From Diplosphaera chodatii (lineage: Eukaryota > Chlorophyta > Trebouxiophyceae > Prasiolales > Stichococcaceae), in NCBI GenBank assembly GCA_032358165.1, contig JAALGY010000036.1:1550001-1614000 (forward strand): a stretch of DNA of 64,000 bases, written 5' to 3'. Made by a program: the position numbers and the translations under genes. Shown piece after piece: positions 1-10,369 of this stretch; position 1 is the stretch's first letter; each line of letters opens with the position of its first letter. Under the pieces are notes generated by a model. The model saw only the letters and a program-made list of their open reading frames with translations. It ran no database searches and had not been told where the DNA came from.

Positions 1-2245
1 TGCCGCCGAGCGCGTCGAAGCCGCGCGGCTGCTGCAGCAGCTGGCGGCCGGGAGCAACAGGAGCAGCGCCGGCAGCGGCAGCGGCGCGGGCGCCACATCC
101 ACTTCCAGCAGCATCGTGTCGGGCGGGAGCGATGCCTCCGAGGCGGACATCGAGACCTGGCTCCTGCTGGAGTACTGCGACCTAGGCACCCTGCAGGTGT
201 GCCACATGCTCTCAGGAGAATTGAAGTGATTGCACATCTCGGCACAGCTCGAGCGACATTCAGGGTTTTGAGAGTCTGCAGCTGCTGCTGATGCTCCTTA
301 CTGGCAGCCCACATCAGAATGGTTCGTCACCTGTGGGTCTATCGAAAGTCTGCGTGTTGGGCCGGTTGCCCTGGCAGTGCCATCTGGTGCTAGCGCAGGC
401 CGCTCATCATGTGGTCCTGGTGTCCCACAGGTGGCTAGTGACTAGGGTGCTTCCTAGCGTGTCTGGCCGACAACACAGGATGGCCCGCTGGCATCGTAAC
501 TTTATTGGGACCAGAGGTAGCAACATTGCACCTACCGTTTGACCTGTCCACGGGCCGCAGGCGGCTGTCGACAAGGGCTGCTTCCGCGCCAAGCGCGCGA
601 CGAAGGACGGCCCGCCGGCGCTGCCGGTGGTGCTGGCGGCGGCGGCGATACATTGCGGCGGCGATGGCGTACCTGCACGGGCGGGGCGTGGTGCACGGGG
701 ACCTGGCCGGCGGCAACGTGCTGCTGTGCAGCGCCGATGCCGTGTCCCACGGCTTCACCTGCAAGGCGCGTCACTGCACGGCAGCACCGCAGCCTGCCTG
801 CCCAGCTGCCTCGCCCCGCCGGCTTCGGCGCGGCGCTGCCGGGGCGCTGAGCGCCGGCTGCCTCTGCACATGCAGCTGCACGGTCCCTGCACCTTGGGAC
901 AGTGCCGCATGCTGCCCCATCCATCGCCCACACCCGTTGTGACGGCTGCGGCGCGTGACTGCGCAGGTGTCGGACTTCGGGTTGGCGCGGCTGATCGCGC
1001 TGCAGGGCCGCATCAACACCGACACCTACGGCACCGTGACCCACATGCCGCCCGAGCTGCTGACCGGCGGCGACCTGTCCCCTGCCGTGGTGCGCATTCC
1101 TGGCCCCCCTGTACCTCCCCACTCACTGAGACGGCGTGCTATGGGATGAAACCTGTAAGGCAGTGCGGCTGTGCGCAGCAGTCAGGCCGTGAGGCGCGCA
1201 GCGGTCCGAAAGCTGCCGCTGAACTGGTACAGACTAGGCTGCTGTCGGCCACATACAAGGTTGTGCCATTGCACGGGGGTGGAAGTGCTGGCTCACAGAA
1301 GGTCGTGCGTGTGAGCCGCGCGCCCGCTCGGTTCTCGTGAATGCCGTCACTCCCACCTTGTGCTGCCAGTCACATCCGCACTTGCATAGCAGCCACGCTG
1401 CTTGCTCGCGGCCCCTCATCACATGTATGCATGCTCTCAAGTATAGCGCAATGCAGGTCAGCAACTGTTGGACCCAGCCGTCAGGACGATTTTGGACTGA
1501 GTCCCTGGATGTCTCTGTCGCTGCAGGACGTGTACTCGTTCGGCGTGCTGCTGTGGGAGATGTACTGTGGCACACGCGCCTGGGCAGGCCTGTCCTCCGC
1601 GCAGGTACGAATATCAGTGCTCATACTCCACTACACTCCTGGGTGTTCATACTCCACTACACTCCACTACGCTCCTGGGTCAATGCGTCGTGCCTGGCGG
1701 CATGCACGCACGGTTAGTCATGCCGCTGCCAGCGGGGGTGGCCGCAGAGGGCAGCCGCTGCTGCTCTGCTGCCGAGGGCCGCCTTTTGAGAGCCCTGACC
1801 AGGATTCGCCAGCAGACCTGTGGGGATGCCGCTGCAGCCCCGATCAAAATCACTGATCACTGGGTTTTCCCGCCTCCCAGGTCATCATGGCGGTCACCAT
1901 CAAGGGGCGGACGCCCGCCTTCCCCGAGGACACGCCGCCCGAGTTTGCGGTGCGTCACCTCAACCCTGACCCTGAAGCATCCTCGCTGCAGTGCGGTGTG
2001 CTGTTTGGCTGGCCGGGGGCATTGTGTGAAGGAGGCAGCTTTGTACTGCTGACTGCGGGCTGTTCACCTCCGTTTTGTGCCATTTCACTATGCCGCAGCT
2101 CCGAGGGCTTGAGCCAAGGTGCTGCTGCTACATGCCGCAGGTGCTGGCCAACGCCTGCATGTCGGCCGACCCCGCGCGGCGGCCGACGTTCGCCGACCTG
2201 GAGCACGCGATCGCGCGGCTGCGCCTCATGCACCCGGCGGCCTGA
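1..2245 (+). CDS. Protein kinase, TKL-like (3' part, 5' end outside window)
   Basis: Six exons are visible: 2-196, 561-765, 967-1089, 1527-1604, 1881-1949 and 2141-2245 (stop TGA 2243-2245). The first is open from base 2 and codes a Ser/Gly-rich linker followed by the hinge-like WLLLEYCDLGTLQ. The catalytic loop is HGDLAGGNVLL (an HRDLKxxN variant), then SDFGLAR with the DFG metal-binding triplet, a MPPELL segment in place of APE, and DVYSFGVLLWEM of subdomain IX. The end matches subdomain XI (DPARRPTF). This pattern is typical of the large chlorophyte TKL Ser/Thr kinase family; substrate unknown. Exon 561-765 is 205 bases, 3n+1, while both neighbours need phase 0: the frame moves from VVLAAAA to AAAMAYLHGRG near 640-660, a real frameshift or a sequence error. 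The intron after 765 appears to use a GC donor. Confidence 0.88.
1618..1681 (+). repeat. Short direct repeats in a kinase intron
   Basis: Within the intron after exon 1527-1604 the phrase ctccactacactcctgggt occurs almost twice, with an extra ctccacta unit between. It starts some 14 bases after the donor. No coding role is seen. Confidence 0.7.
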
Positions 2246-3225
2246 ACTTTGGCCCCGCACGGCGGCCAGATCGCACTGCAGTTCGGCGCGGCGGCTGCCG
2301 GGAAGCGGACGCCGCACCTGGGGGCACCGTGCCGCGCGCCCAGCAGAGCTGGTCGCAGCGAAGGCAGTTTCGGGAACTGCAGCGACCAGGGGGCAGATGG
2401 GGCGGCGGCTGCGCCCCCTGCCACACCACCCATGCTGGTTTCTGGGGCGAACGTTTTGTACATTGGGAGAGGGAAGGAGCACGGGAGCGCGTCACTCTAC
2501 GTAGGAGCGCGTCACTCTAAGTAGGAGCTTTAGTTTACTGCTCAGATGCCAGTTTCGGCAGGTGGATTTCACTGTGCAAGCGACAAACTAAAGTCCTACT
2601 GCTCAGCTGATTTCGTCACGGACCTGACCTAGGTTGTTTCCACAGTGTCATAGTCAACGGCCTAGCTCGTGCATTTTGCCGACAACTTAAAAACATATTT
2701 CTCGGAATTTTCAGATGGCACCCGCTTGTTACATGTGACGCATTGCCGTGTGCTGGGGTGCTCTAGTTTGACAGTCCAATGATTGCCACATGCTGCATGC
2801 CTTGGCAACGTGTTAGTTTCGCCCTTTGAGGCAGAGCTGGTGTGGTGTTTTGAGTCGTTGTCTTGAGGCCGCTTGCTTGAGCGGTGTCAGCTACCTGTGT
2901 AATGAGTGCTGGCAAAACCAAAGAGACTGAACAAACACAATCAACCACAAAATCACCGGGGCAGCTCATCTTTGCGCCATGCACGGGGTCATCCAGGCAA
3001 ACACCGGGCATGCCAGCACTTCATGGAGCCGCAGCACGCAGCGCTTCCCTGCTCTGGGATATCCCTGGCCGCCCGCCTGCAGTCTTGGCTGTAGCGGCCC
3101 TCAGGTGACGCCCCCTCATATGTACGCCAGCTCCTCATCGACCCGCGCCGCGCAGCGATTCCGGCACCTGGACATGGACGGACTGTTGTCAATATCCTGG
3201 CCAGGGGGGGCCTTAAAGGCACACC
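2246..3225. other. Convergent intergenic region (kinase / GIIbeta-like gene)
   Basis: Lies between the stop codons of a + gene and a - gene. It holds a near-perfect 20-base direct repeat (about 2484-2528, unit gagcgcgtcactctac plus spacer). A TGTAA at 2898-2902 on + could be the kinase poly(A) signal and a TTACA at 2729-2733 (TGTAA on -) could serve the other gene; both are far from the stops, so this is weak. No gene is seen. Confidence 0.5.
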
Positions 3226-4956
3226 TTATCGGACGTGCTTCACAGGGGGCGCTGGCACCCGGGCGTCGGCGGCCGCCAGACTGTCAGCTTGCCCTGACGT
3301 GCATCTGACTCGAATAACCTCCTTGGTGTAGGGTTTCCTGATGATTGAATGTTCGCTCACCGGGGCGTCGGCGGCCGCTCGTCGGCGCCGTCGCAGCAGT
3401 CGCACACGCCGTCGTCCACAAAGGACGCCGGGATCGTCCCGCCGTCGCGGCAGGTGAAGCGCGCCCCCTGCTGCAGGTGAGTTGGTTGTCAGCAGCGCAG
3501 AATCCTTTCTGTCCTCTTTTCCACACCAAGCGCAGCCGCCCGCGACAGCGCGCGAGCCTGCCAGGATGCTGAGCCGTGACGACAGAGAGATTGTCGGACA
3601 GTTGGGCAGGCACAACAGCATCTATCAGACTGCAAGACGCAATCAACAGTGGACCAGCTGCCCACCAGGTGGCCGGCTGCCGAAGTGCCGGGCTCATCGC
3701 TGCCGTCCGGGCAGTCTACATAGTCGTCATTCACCCGCGCGCAGTCGATCCGCTGCCCGCCGCTGCTGCCGCCGCTGCCGCCGACGGATGTGGCGTTGCC
3801 GGCGCCGCAGGCGAAGCCGGCGCCGCTGCAGCAGTACCGGTTCTCCTGGCCGTGCGGTATGCCGCGGCCGCACCTGCACGGTGGCAAACTGCCCTCCGGT
3901 CAGCAGTCAGCCACTTGTGGCCGTGTCTTTGACAGGAGTACGCATGGGATGGCGCTTGCCGGGACGCCGTCATGACAGGCTGCTCGGGGCCCGGTGCAGC
4001 GCGGCACGACGGAGGGTTGATGTCGTGATGCGACAGGTTGGCGCCACCTTGCGGGGTCGCCGCGCCGCCCCTGCGGCCTGCCCCGGGAGCTGCCGCCGCC
4101 GCCGCCGCCGCCGCCTGCTAACCCATTATCGCCGCTGCCGCCGCCCACACCACTGGTGGCGCCCCCGTCAGCAGCCACTTCTTGGCCGCCCTGGCGCCCC
4201 CGCACCCGCTGCCGCGCCGACCCCTCGCGGCCGGCATCGCCGTCAGCTGGGTCAACTGCTGCCTGCTGCGCATGCTGCGCAGTGTCTGCTGCAGCGGCGT
4301 TGTCCCGTTGATGCCGCGCACCCTTTGCCTGGGCTGTGTTCCCGACGCGCTGCCGCCGCCGGTTGTGGAAGCCGCCTGCCGCGAGCTTGACGTGCTCAGC
4401 AGTACCGCCGCCGCCGCTGCTGCCACTGTTGCTGCTGTTGCCGCCGGCGGCGGCGGCGGCCGCCGCATGCCGGGCGTTGCGCTCGTGCAGCCAGTCTGCA
4501 GCGTTGGCCGACAGCCGGCTGCTGTTGGCAAGCCGCGACGCTGCTGCCGGCAGCAGGTTTGATCCCCCGCCGCCGTTGAAGCCGCTGTGCCGCCGCCGAC
4601 CCCGAGCCCAGTCGCGGGCGCGCCGGTAGCGGTGAAACCCGTGATCCTCCGCGATAGTCTGCGCAACAGGTCGAGGCAGTCCGACGGTGTCACACTGGTT
4701 GCGCATCATGCTGGCACCTTGGCAAACGCTGAGCTTCTGGAGATGCCGAGAGCCATGTTTGGCAACCTCCAAGGCCCACTATGAAGTCCAACAGTACCCA
4801 CTCGCACAACGTATGCTGGCAGGGCTGCATCTGTTCAGCTGGACTGACCTCAAGATGCTGCAGGTAGGTGAAGCTGAAGACCGCGCCGCAGGCCGCAAAA
4901 CACAGGATGAGCAGCAGCCAGCCCCGTAGAGGCACCCTCCGCAACCTGGAAGCCAA
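3226..4956 (-). CDS. Membrane-anchored glucosidase II beta-like N-terminal domain protein
   Basis: Exon 1 (4956-4849) encodes a signal-anchor: MASRLRRVPLRGW then a hydrophobic LLLILCFAACGAVFSF segment. A long Gly/Ala/Ser-rich luminal stretch follows (about 4690-3990). Next comes a Cys-rich exon ending at 3666 with VNDDYVDCPDGSDEPGTS, then exon 3470-3361 with FTCRDGG, DDGVCDCCDGADE, and a last exon 3280-3226 ending PPVKHVR-stop; phases of the last three junctions agree. The paired DCPDGSDE/CDCCDGADE acidic Cys modules are the hallmark of the glucosidase II beta subunit N-terminus (PRKCSH-N, LDLRA-like, calcium-binding), an ER protein that holds the catalytic alpha subunit for N-glycan trimming. 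The long coiled coil and MRH lectin domain of true GIIbeta are absent, so this is a short relative or a truncated gene. Exon borders in the middle (3666-4690) are uncertain. Confidence 0.7.
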
Positions 4957-5691
4957 GTATTTGCTGGTAAGGGCTTCAGTTGCACGGCTATCATAGACGG
5001 CATGTCAAAGGCTGTCGCCGCACGACATGCAGGCTGCAGTATGGCTCAGCACATGCAGGCAGCATCGTGAGCAGTTAGCGGCGCAGCAGCTTACATCAGG
5101 CTTCTAAAGGTTTGGTGGGCCCGTCATCTTGCATATTTGGCTCCTTGACGCGGCTCAAGCCTGCAGCAGCTGCCTGATCTCTGGGGTACACACCTCGATT
5201 GCGCGACGCGGGTTGCGAAGCGGCAGCAGCCTGCAGCCAGACTGTGTCAAAGCAGCTGCTGCGTCCCCTCAATTGCATTCTCTCTATGCATATAACTGCA
5301 CACAGTGCCGCAGCAATAGCAGATCGATTGCCAACTCAGCCTTGGATGTGCCGAGGTCTTCAGGCGTGCATGCAGGCATCAGAACAGCACGTCAAAGGTG
5401 CCTCAGGTGTCGTGGACACTGCAGTGGAGTGTCACCTTCCAGCATTTTGTCCGCACACATTGTGGACCACGGCGAAACGGCTTTGGAGGTTCCACATTTC
5501 GTCTGCATGCAGGACACTTTGCACGTTGCACATCCTGATCCTCAACAGTGGTTTGCAGAAGCTGTTCGGTTTAACTTCGCTGCAGATCTGGGCAAGCTGG
5601 AAGATCCGGCTCCTTGGTAACAAGCAGCCAATTGGCCAGTGCGTGCTGCTTGGCCGCAGCTGATGCTGCATGCATGTGGCCCGGTGATGAC
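4957..5691. promoter_or_regulatory. Divergent promoter region
   Basis: 735 bases between the start codons of the - strand GIIbeta-like gene and the + strand GT92 gene, so it must hold both promoters and 5' leaders. I see no clear TATA box or repeat. Open frames here have no recognisable content. Confidence 0.5.
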
Positions 5692-8032
5692 ATGGCGCTT
5701 CGCTGCCGCCCGCTGACAGTGCTGGTGCTGTGTGCCGTCAGCTTCTTGACTGGCACCGCATGGTCCACGGCCTGCCTGCGCATGCCCCGCCTGCAGACAG
5801 CTGCTCGCGGCGGCGGCGGCGGCCGCAGCCTTGGCGTCAGACCCAAACATGCGGTGCAGCAGAATGCCACCGCCACTGACGCTGCCTTCATGGCGATATG
5901 CGCAGCAGTGAAGGTCGGATGACTTCACATGATGATCATGTGGATGCTGCGTTGTGTGTGGATATCTTGAGCGCATGCACCAGGATGCAACCGCAGTTTC
6001 CATGACACTGCAGGACGAGCACGAGTACATCGAGGAGTGGCTGCAACATCACTTTGCGCTGGGTGTTGGTGCGGACTGACAGCAGATGCGATACTGGTAG
6101 CTCACTCCAGCTGGTCTGCTTTGAGGCTGACTTCGCACCAGCATCATACACCTGAAGTGCGCATGCAGAAGCCGCCAATCAAGACATGAACGCAACTGGT
6201 CTGTTCTATTAGGCACAGTGTACATCACCGACCACGGCAGCAGCCCACCGCTACAGGGGGTGCTGGCCGGCCACATCGCTGCAGGGCGGGTGCGCTACAC
6301 CTGGTGGGACCCCGGCGACTTCACCTCCCGCGTCACACGGTGACGCCCCCTGGCAGCATTTTGCACTAGGTCCACGCGCACATACATGCAATTGCCTGCG
6401 TCCTGCACCATGATGGCTGTTGTGCCCAGTCAATAGTACACACTGCACCGTCTTCTGCTGATGATTGATGGCGTTCTGCTGCTGTATGTGCAGGGAGGTG
6501 CCGCAGCACTACCCGCAGATGGACATGTACGACGACTGCCTGCGGCGCCATGGCCCGCAGCACCGCTACATGGCCTTCATTGACGTGGATGAGGTGCAGT
6601 CCCTTGGCTCATGCACGCACGCTGAGTGAACACAGACTGCCCGATCACAGCTGTTTGTCTGCTATCAATGCGACATCTCTCAGTTAACGGCGCTGCAGAT
6701 ACAGAAGGTGCACCAATGAGTTTCCGTTGAACGACACTGTTGCGCCATGATCATTCCCCCGTGTGCAGTTTCTGGTGCTGACGGCGGCCGCGCCCGGCGG
6801 CGGCACGCTGCCCGGGCTGCTGCGCCACTTCGGGCGGTTCGACGACTTCGGCGGCCTGGCGGTGCACTGGCGCCTGTTCGGCACCTCCGGCCACGCGCAG
6901 AAGCCCGGGGGCGGCGTCCTGCAGGTGCTGCGGACGTGTGGGACGTGACCTGCTGGCGGCCGGACGCAGTGGCACACTGTGCAACTACACACCCTGCAGA
7001 GCTGCAGCTAATGCCAGCATCGGCCAGCTCATCACATTATTGCGCCATCCAAGCAAGGCCGCTCGGTCGGATGCTAAAGCATGCAGGGTGGACAGGATAC
7101 TACGCGTGATCTGTGGACGTCATAGTGAGTGGGTCCTTGTGCACCGCAGGCGTACACGAAGTGTGTGCCCGTCAACGGCGACGTCAACGGGCGGCTCGTA
7201 AAGTCCATCGTAGACACCCGCTTTGCGACGCACTGCCTCAGGTCAGCACATATCTCGAAAGCATTCAGCAGCTTGATGAGGCGTTATAAACGCAAAGGTC
7301 GGATTTCACCTATTCAAGCTCAATACACATGGAGAATCAGCAAGACGATGACAGTGAGCACAGTCTGCAGTAGATTGCTGACTGTGGTACCACCGGTGGT
7401 TCATCAAATCTCTGGTATCTCTAATGCCACCTGACCTCCTGAAATGATTTACTATCTTGATGCATGATTGTGCCATGTGTGGCTGGTCTGCACCTGATTC
7501 TGCCCATTGCTGTGTGCAGCGCTCACCACTTTGCGTACAACGGCTCCATGTACGCCGTCAACGAGCGCTTCCAGCCGGTGGGCAGCGAGGGTTCGGACCC
7601 GCAGACGGCGCGCTGGCTTGCGGTCAACCACTACATCACGCGCAGCAAGCAGGTCGGTGGGACATGCGCACTGACTTCATGTTCACCCTGCTTGCACAGT
7701 ACATGACACATGGGGGCTGTCTATCTTGTAGTACTTCCTGTGCAATGCACAGTGTGCATCATGGACTGCGCGACTGCTGACAGCAGCACAGCTGCACACT
7801 GTCCAGTCTCGAATGTCCACTTAAGTCTGAAGCCCTCTCTGCCAAGACGGCCGATTTTTGCAGAGATCCAGGCTTGTACTATGTCCCCAATGACTGCACA
7901 CAGGAGTTTGAAGAGAAGCTGCGGCGGGGCAGCGCTTCTGGGATCACCCGCGGCCCAGGCTTTGCCGCCTACATTGACGGCAAGGCCACTGCAACCTGTG
8001 AGCACGGAGCACGTTCCGCGATACTCACGTGA
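5692..8032 (+). CDS. Glycosyltransferase family 92 protein (copy A)
   Basis: Eight exons: 5692-5913, 6014-6068, 6219-6339, 6494-6593, 6769-6924, 7150-7241, 7520-7652, 7904-8032; summed 1008 bases, 335 residues, all phases agree. The start MALRCRPLTVLVLCAVSFL gives an N-terminal signal-anchor of a type II Golgi protein. The GT92 (DUF23) core runs AICAAVK-DEHEYIEEWLQHH, VYITDHGSSPP, RYTWWDPGDF, the metal-binding FIDVDEFLVL (DxD-type), FGTSGHAQKPGGGVLQ, VKSIVDTRF, YAVNERF, VNHYITRSKQ-EFEEKLRRGS. Family members transfer hexoses (for example galactose to core fucose in C. elegans, or beta-1,4-galactan synthesis in plants); donor and acceptor here are unknown. It is the only + strand copy of the cluster and has the fewest introns. 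A TGTAA follows the stop by 38 bases. Confidence 0.93.
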
Positions 8033-8070
8033 TGAGATAGATGCCGTTTGGGTCGTCAGTGGGTGACATA

Positions 8071-8075
8071 TGTAA
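8071..8075 (+). terminator. TGTAA poly(A) signal of GT92 copy A
   Basis: The chlorophyte poly(A) hexamer-equivalent TGTAA lies 38 bases after the TGA stop, the expected distance for green algae. Confidence 0.6.
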
Positions 8076-9219
8076 CGCTGTGCTGGTTAGCAATATCACA
8101 CTTGCCAGGGGCAGCGCCATGCGACCGCTTGGTGTTGGATGACCGAGGCGGGTTTGAGCCCTACAGCTGCATTTTAATGTACATCGTTGTTCTGTATCCA
8201 TGCGCAAGCATGTGAGTTGTCCTGCCATCAAGTGCTGGGTCGAGAATGACCACTACCCTGCCGTCATACTGCTGCCAGCAAGCAGCATCTCGTAGATCAT
8301 GCATATAGCTCTTGTACATGAGGGTGTGCGTACGATGTGCGCACGCATATGATCTGCCGTCAGGCTTCTTGTCAGGCACCTCTGGAACATGTAGGTCTGA
8401 TCTGCATAAGCTATTACACGCTGGATCTGCGGACATGCATGTCTATGCGCAAACTGCTTTCTACTACCAAGCCAGCACTCAAATGTTAGTTGCAGATGCA
8501 TGAGATACTGCACTGGCATGTGTCCGCACAGACAGCCACGTCGACAGGGTTCTGCTGGGTACAACACCACCTCTTGATATAGACATCTGCACGTATGAGC
8601 TGGGACCTGCAGGGTGCAGCCCCTCAACGGTCAGATGCTGGGCCAGCAGGGCAGGTTCTCAGGGCTTGGCACACTCCATGCATGCTCATATGAGGCGTTT
8701 CCGGCACAGCGGGCTGGCGGTGTACGCTGCCGTGGCCATGATCAGAAATCGTCTGCTGTCCACGATGCCACTGCGCACCGCCAGACCTGTAGGCATCCAT
8801 GAACAAGTGTCTGCATGCTAGCAGGTACGAAGGTCATTTGCCAGCCATTGGTCACGGCATCAATGATCATCGTGCATCGCGGCCGCTTGCTGTTGCTGCC
8901 CCAATCCTGCACCAAGAATATAAGTCTGAGAAATGCATAAAAGCATAAAAGCAAGAGCACCGGGTCTCAGAAACCGGTGCTGGGTACCCACCGGCAGGTT
9001 GACCTGCGGCATTGCTGGGGCCACAGGCGGCCGCACACACGGCGGGTCGCATGGGCAGGCACGCGCCCACTCCCACCGGCCGCTGGCCGGGTTTGGCATC
9101 GTCACACGGCAGGGCAGCCGGCCCCTACCCAGATCGTCCGTGGATTGTGGGCAGTGCTCAGGGCGCCAGCACCTGCAAGGACGGAGGTGCGTGAAGTGCG
9201 ATACATACGCTCTGGAATA

Positions 9220-9224
9220 TTACA
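9220..9224 (-). terminator. TGTAA poly(A) signal of the small unassigned gene
   Basis: TTACA on + equals TGTAA on -, 74 bases downstream of the TGA stop at 9300-9298. Its position supports the 3' end chosen for the gene at 9298-9765. Confidence 0.5.
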
Positions 9225-9297
9225 GAAGCATGCATGGGTCAAGCAGTGAAGCTTGAGGGCGAGAGGTACGCCGCTGCACAATGCTGATCGCAAGTCA

Positions 9298-9765
9298 TCA
9301 ACAGGCTCGCCTGTTCTGATTGCCGAACGCTCCCCAGAAGTCACACCGGTGCCCGATGCACAGCGTGCCGGTGGGGTCCTCCCCGACCTGGCGCAGGCTG
9401 TCAAAGTCGCCAGCGCCGTAGCGCGCCCAGAGGGTGGCTCTGGCGCTGAGCGTGCGTCGCTGGCCGCCCAAATCGGTGAACTGTATGTCTATAACGGGGG
9501 GATCTGCGGGATGGGTCGCAGAACTGTATGCCCGCACGCGGTGGTCGGTGCCTGGCACCTCAACCCACTGCGCCTCGTTAGCTGTACCGCCGATTAATTC
9601 GCGGCTGAGCAGCCAGCATTCGGTGCCGTTTGCCGAAAGCACGCTGATGCAACTTATGTCCTGACCAACTGCTGCGGGCGCAGGTCCAAACCCCTCAGAG
9701 CCTGCGTAGAACAGGTCCAAAGCACCGTGCTGCTCTGCAGCAAACACAGCTGCTTGATGGGCCAT
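9298..9765 (-). CDS. Unrecognised 155-residue protein inside the GT92 cluster
   Basis: A single uninterrupted frame from ATG 9765 to TGA 9298 gives 155 residues of balanced composition, unlike the Ala/Arg shadows elsewhere. It starts MAHQAAVFAAEQHGALDLF, has a mixed beta-like middle (DISCISVLSANGTECWLLS, VIDIQFTDLGGQRRTL) and a C-terminus with CIGHRCDFWGAFGNQN. Cysteines are few, and no signal peptide or membrane segment is evident, although an upstream exon cannot be excluded because an acceptor-like gctgcag lies just after the ATG. A TGTAA sits 74 bases past the stop. It is not homologous to the flanking GT92 genes. I do not recognise the family; secreted or luminal use is only a guess from the neighbours. 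Confidence 0.6.
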   Translation of the reverse strand: MAHQAAVFAAEQHGALDLFYAGSEGFGPAPAAVGQDISCISVLSANGTECWLLSRELIGGTANEAQWVEVPGTDHRVRAYSSATHPADPPVIDIQFTDLGGQRRTLSARATLWARYGAGDFDSLRQVGEDPTGTLCIGHRCDFWGAFGNQNRRAC

Positions 9766-10369
9766 CACGAAGCCAGGACACGCACATGCATGGGCAAATG
9801 TATGTGGAATATGCGGGTGAGATAGGCTGTCGTGTGGCCGGTGTTAAGACAGCTGCCAAAGTCCCAGGCCTGTATGTGACTCCTACGTTACGTTGTCCTG
9901 CAACGTGGCATGTCAGGAGCTGAGAGAGAGAGCTCCATCTGGCAATGGCATATGATACCCACCCATCCACCTTTTATTTTCAGTTCAGCTGCTTGCGGAC
10001 ACAACCCTCCATGTGAGGCTCGAGCTTGATCCATCCTGTGCACACCTGACGAATACTGCGCTGCAACTGCCTGATCATGACGCTGCATAGGAGGTGTCGC
10101 AGCCACGCCATACCCAGCAGGGTGGCAATCACTGTTGCATCTTTGTAAGCACTCTGCAATACATCTGATGGAGTCTGCAACAGACGCCGATGCTGCCGCA
10201 GCCAGCCAGCTATGTACCATACAAGCAACTGGAGTCATGGTCTGCAACATGCGCATGCCACACATCGTATACAGTGCTGACAACACTCGTTCACTGCAGC
10301 GCTGTGCTGCAAGTGCGTGCGTGCGTCCGTCAGTGAGCACTGCATCTTGTACGCGGTGTCATACACGCA
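9766..10369 (-). other. Spacer between the small gene and GT92 copy B
   Basis: Head-to-tail on -: it must carry the 3' UTR of copy B and the promoter of the small gene. A frame at 10228-9980 containing SAYKDATVIATLLGMAWLRH has a hydrophobic look but lacks clear splice context. No TGTAA is seen on - after the copy B stop. Confidence 0.4.

Larger units (their letters stand above)
8033..9297. other. Convergent intergenic region
   Basis: Between the stops of GT92 copy A (+) and the small unassigned gene (-). It holds TGTAA signals for both (8071-8075 on +, 9220-9224 on -). A GC-rich block at 8975-9150 has open frames on both strands without recognisable domains. An AT-richer run near 8925-8955 (gcataaaagcataaaagc) is a short repeat. 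No gene is supported. Confidence 0.45.

Noticed and set aside
4080..4470. GCC/GCG trinucleotide runs as a possible CRISPR or satellite
   Set aside because: They encode Gly/Ala/Ser stretches of the GIIbeta-like protein and lack spacer-repeat structure.
5129..5620. 163-codon + strand open frame between the GIIbeta-like gene and GT92 copy A
   Set aside because: No domain, no homologous counterpart upstream of the other GT92 copies, and copy A has a complete start at 5692 with matching phases.
8860..9256. Open frames on both strands in a GC-rich block
   Set aside because: No recognisable motif; neither strand has a convincing start, splice context or poly(A) signal of its own.
9980..10228. Hydrophobic frame on - (SAYKDATVIATLLGMAW...)
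   Set aside because: Lies after the conserved GT92 copy B stop; no acceptor or donor pattern supports it as an exon.
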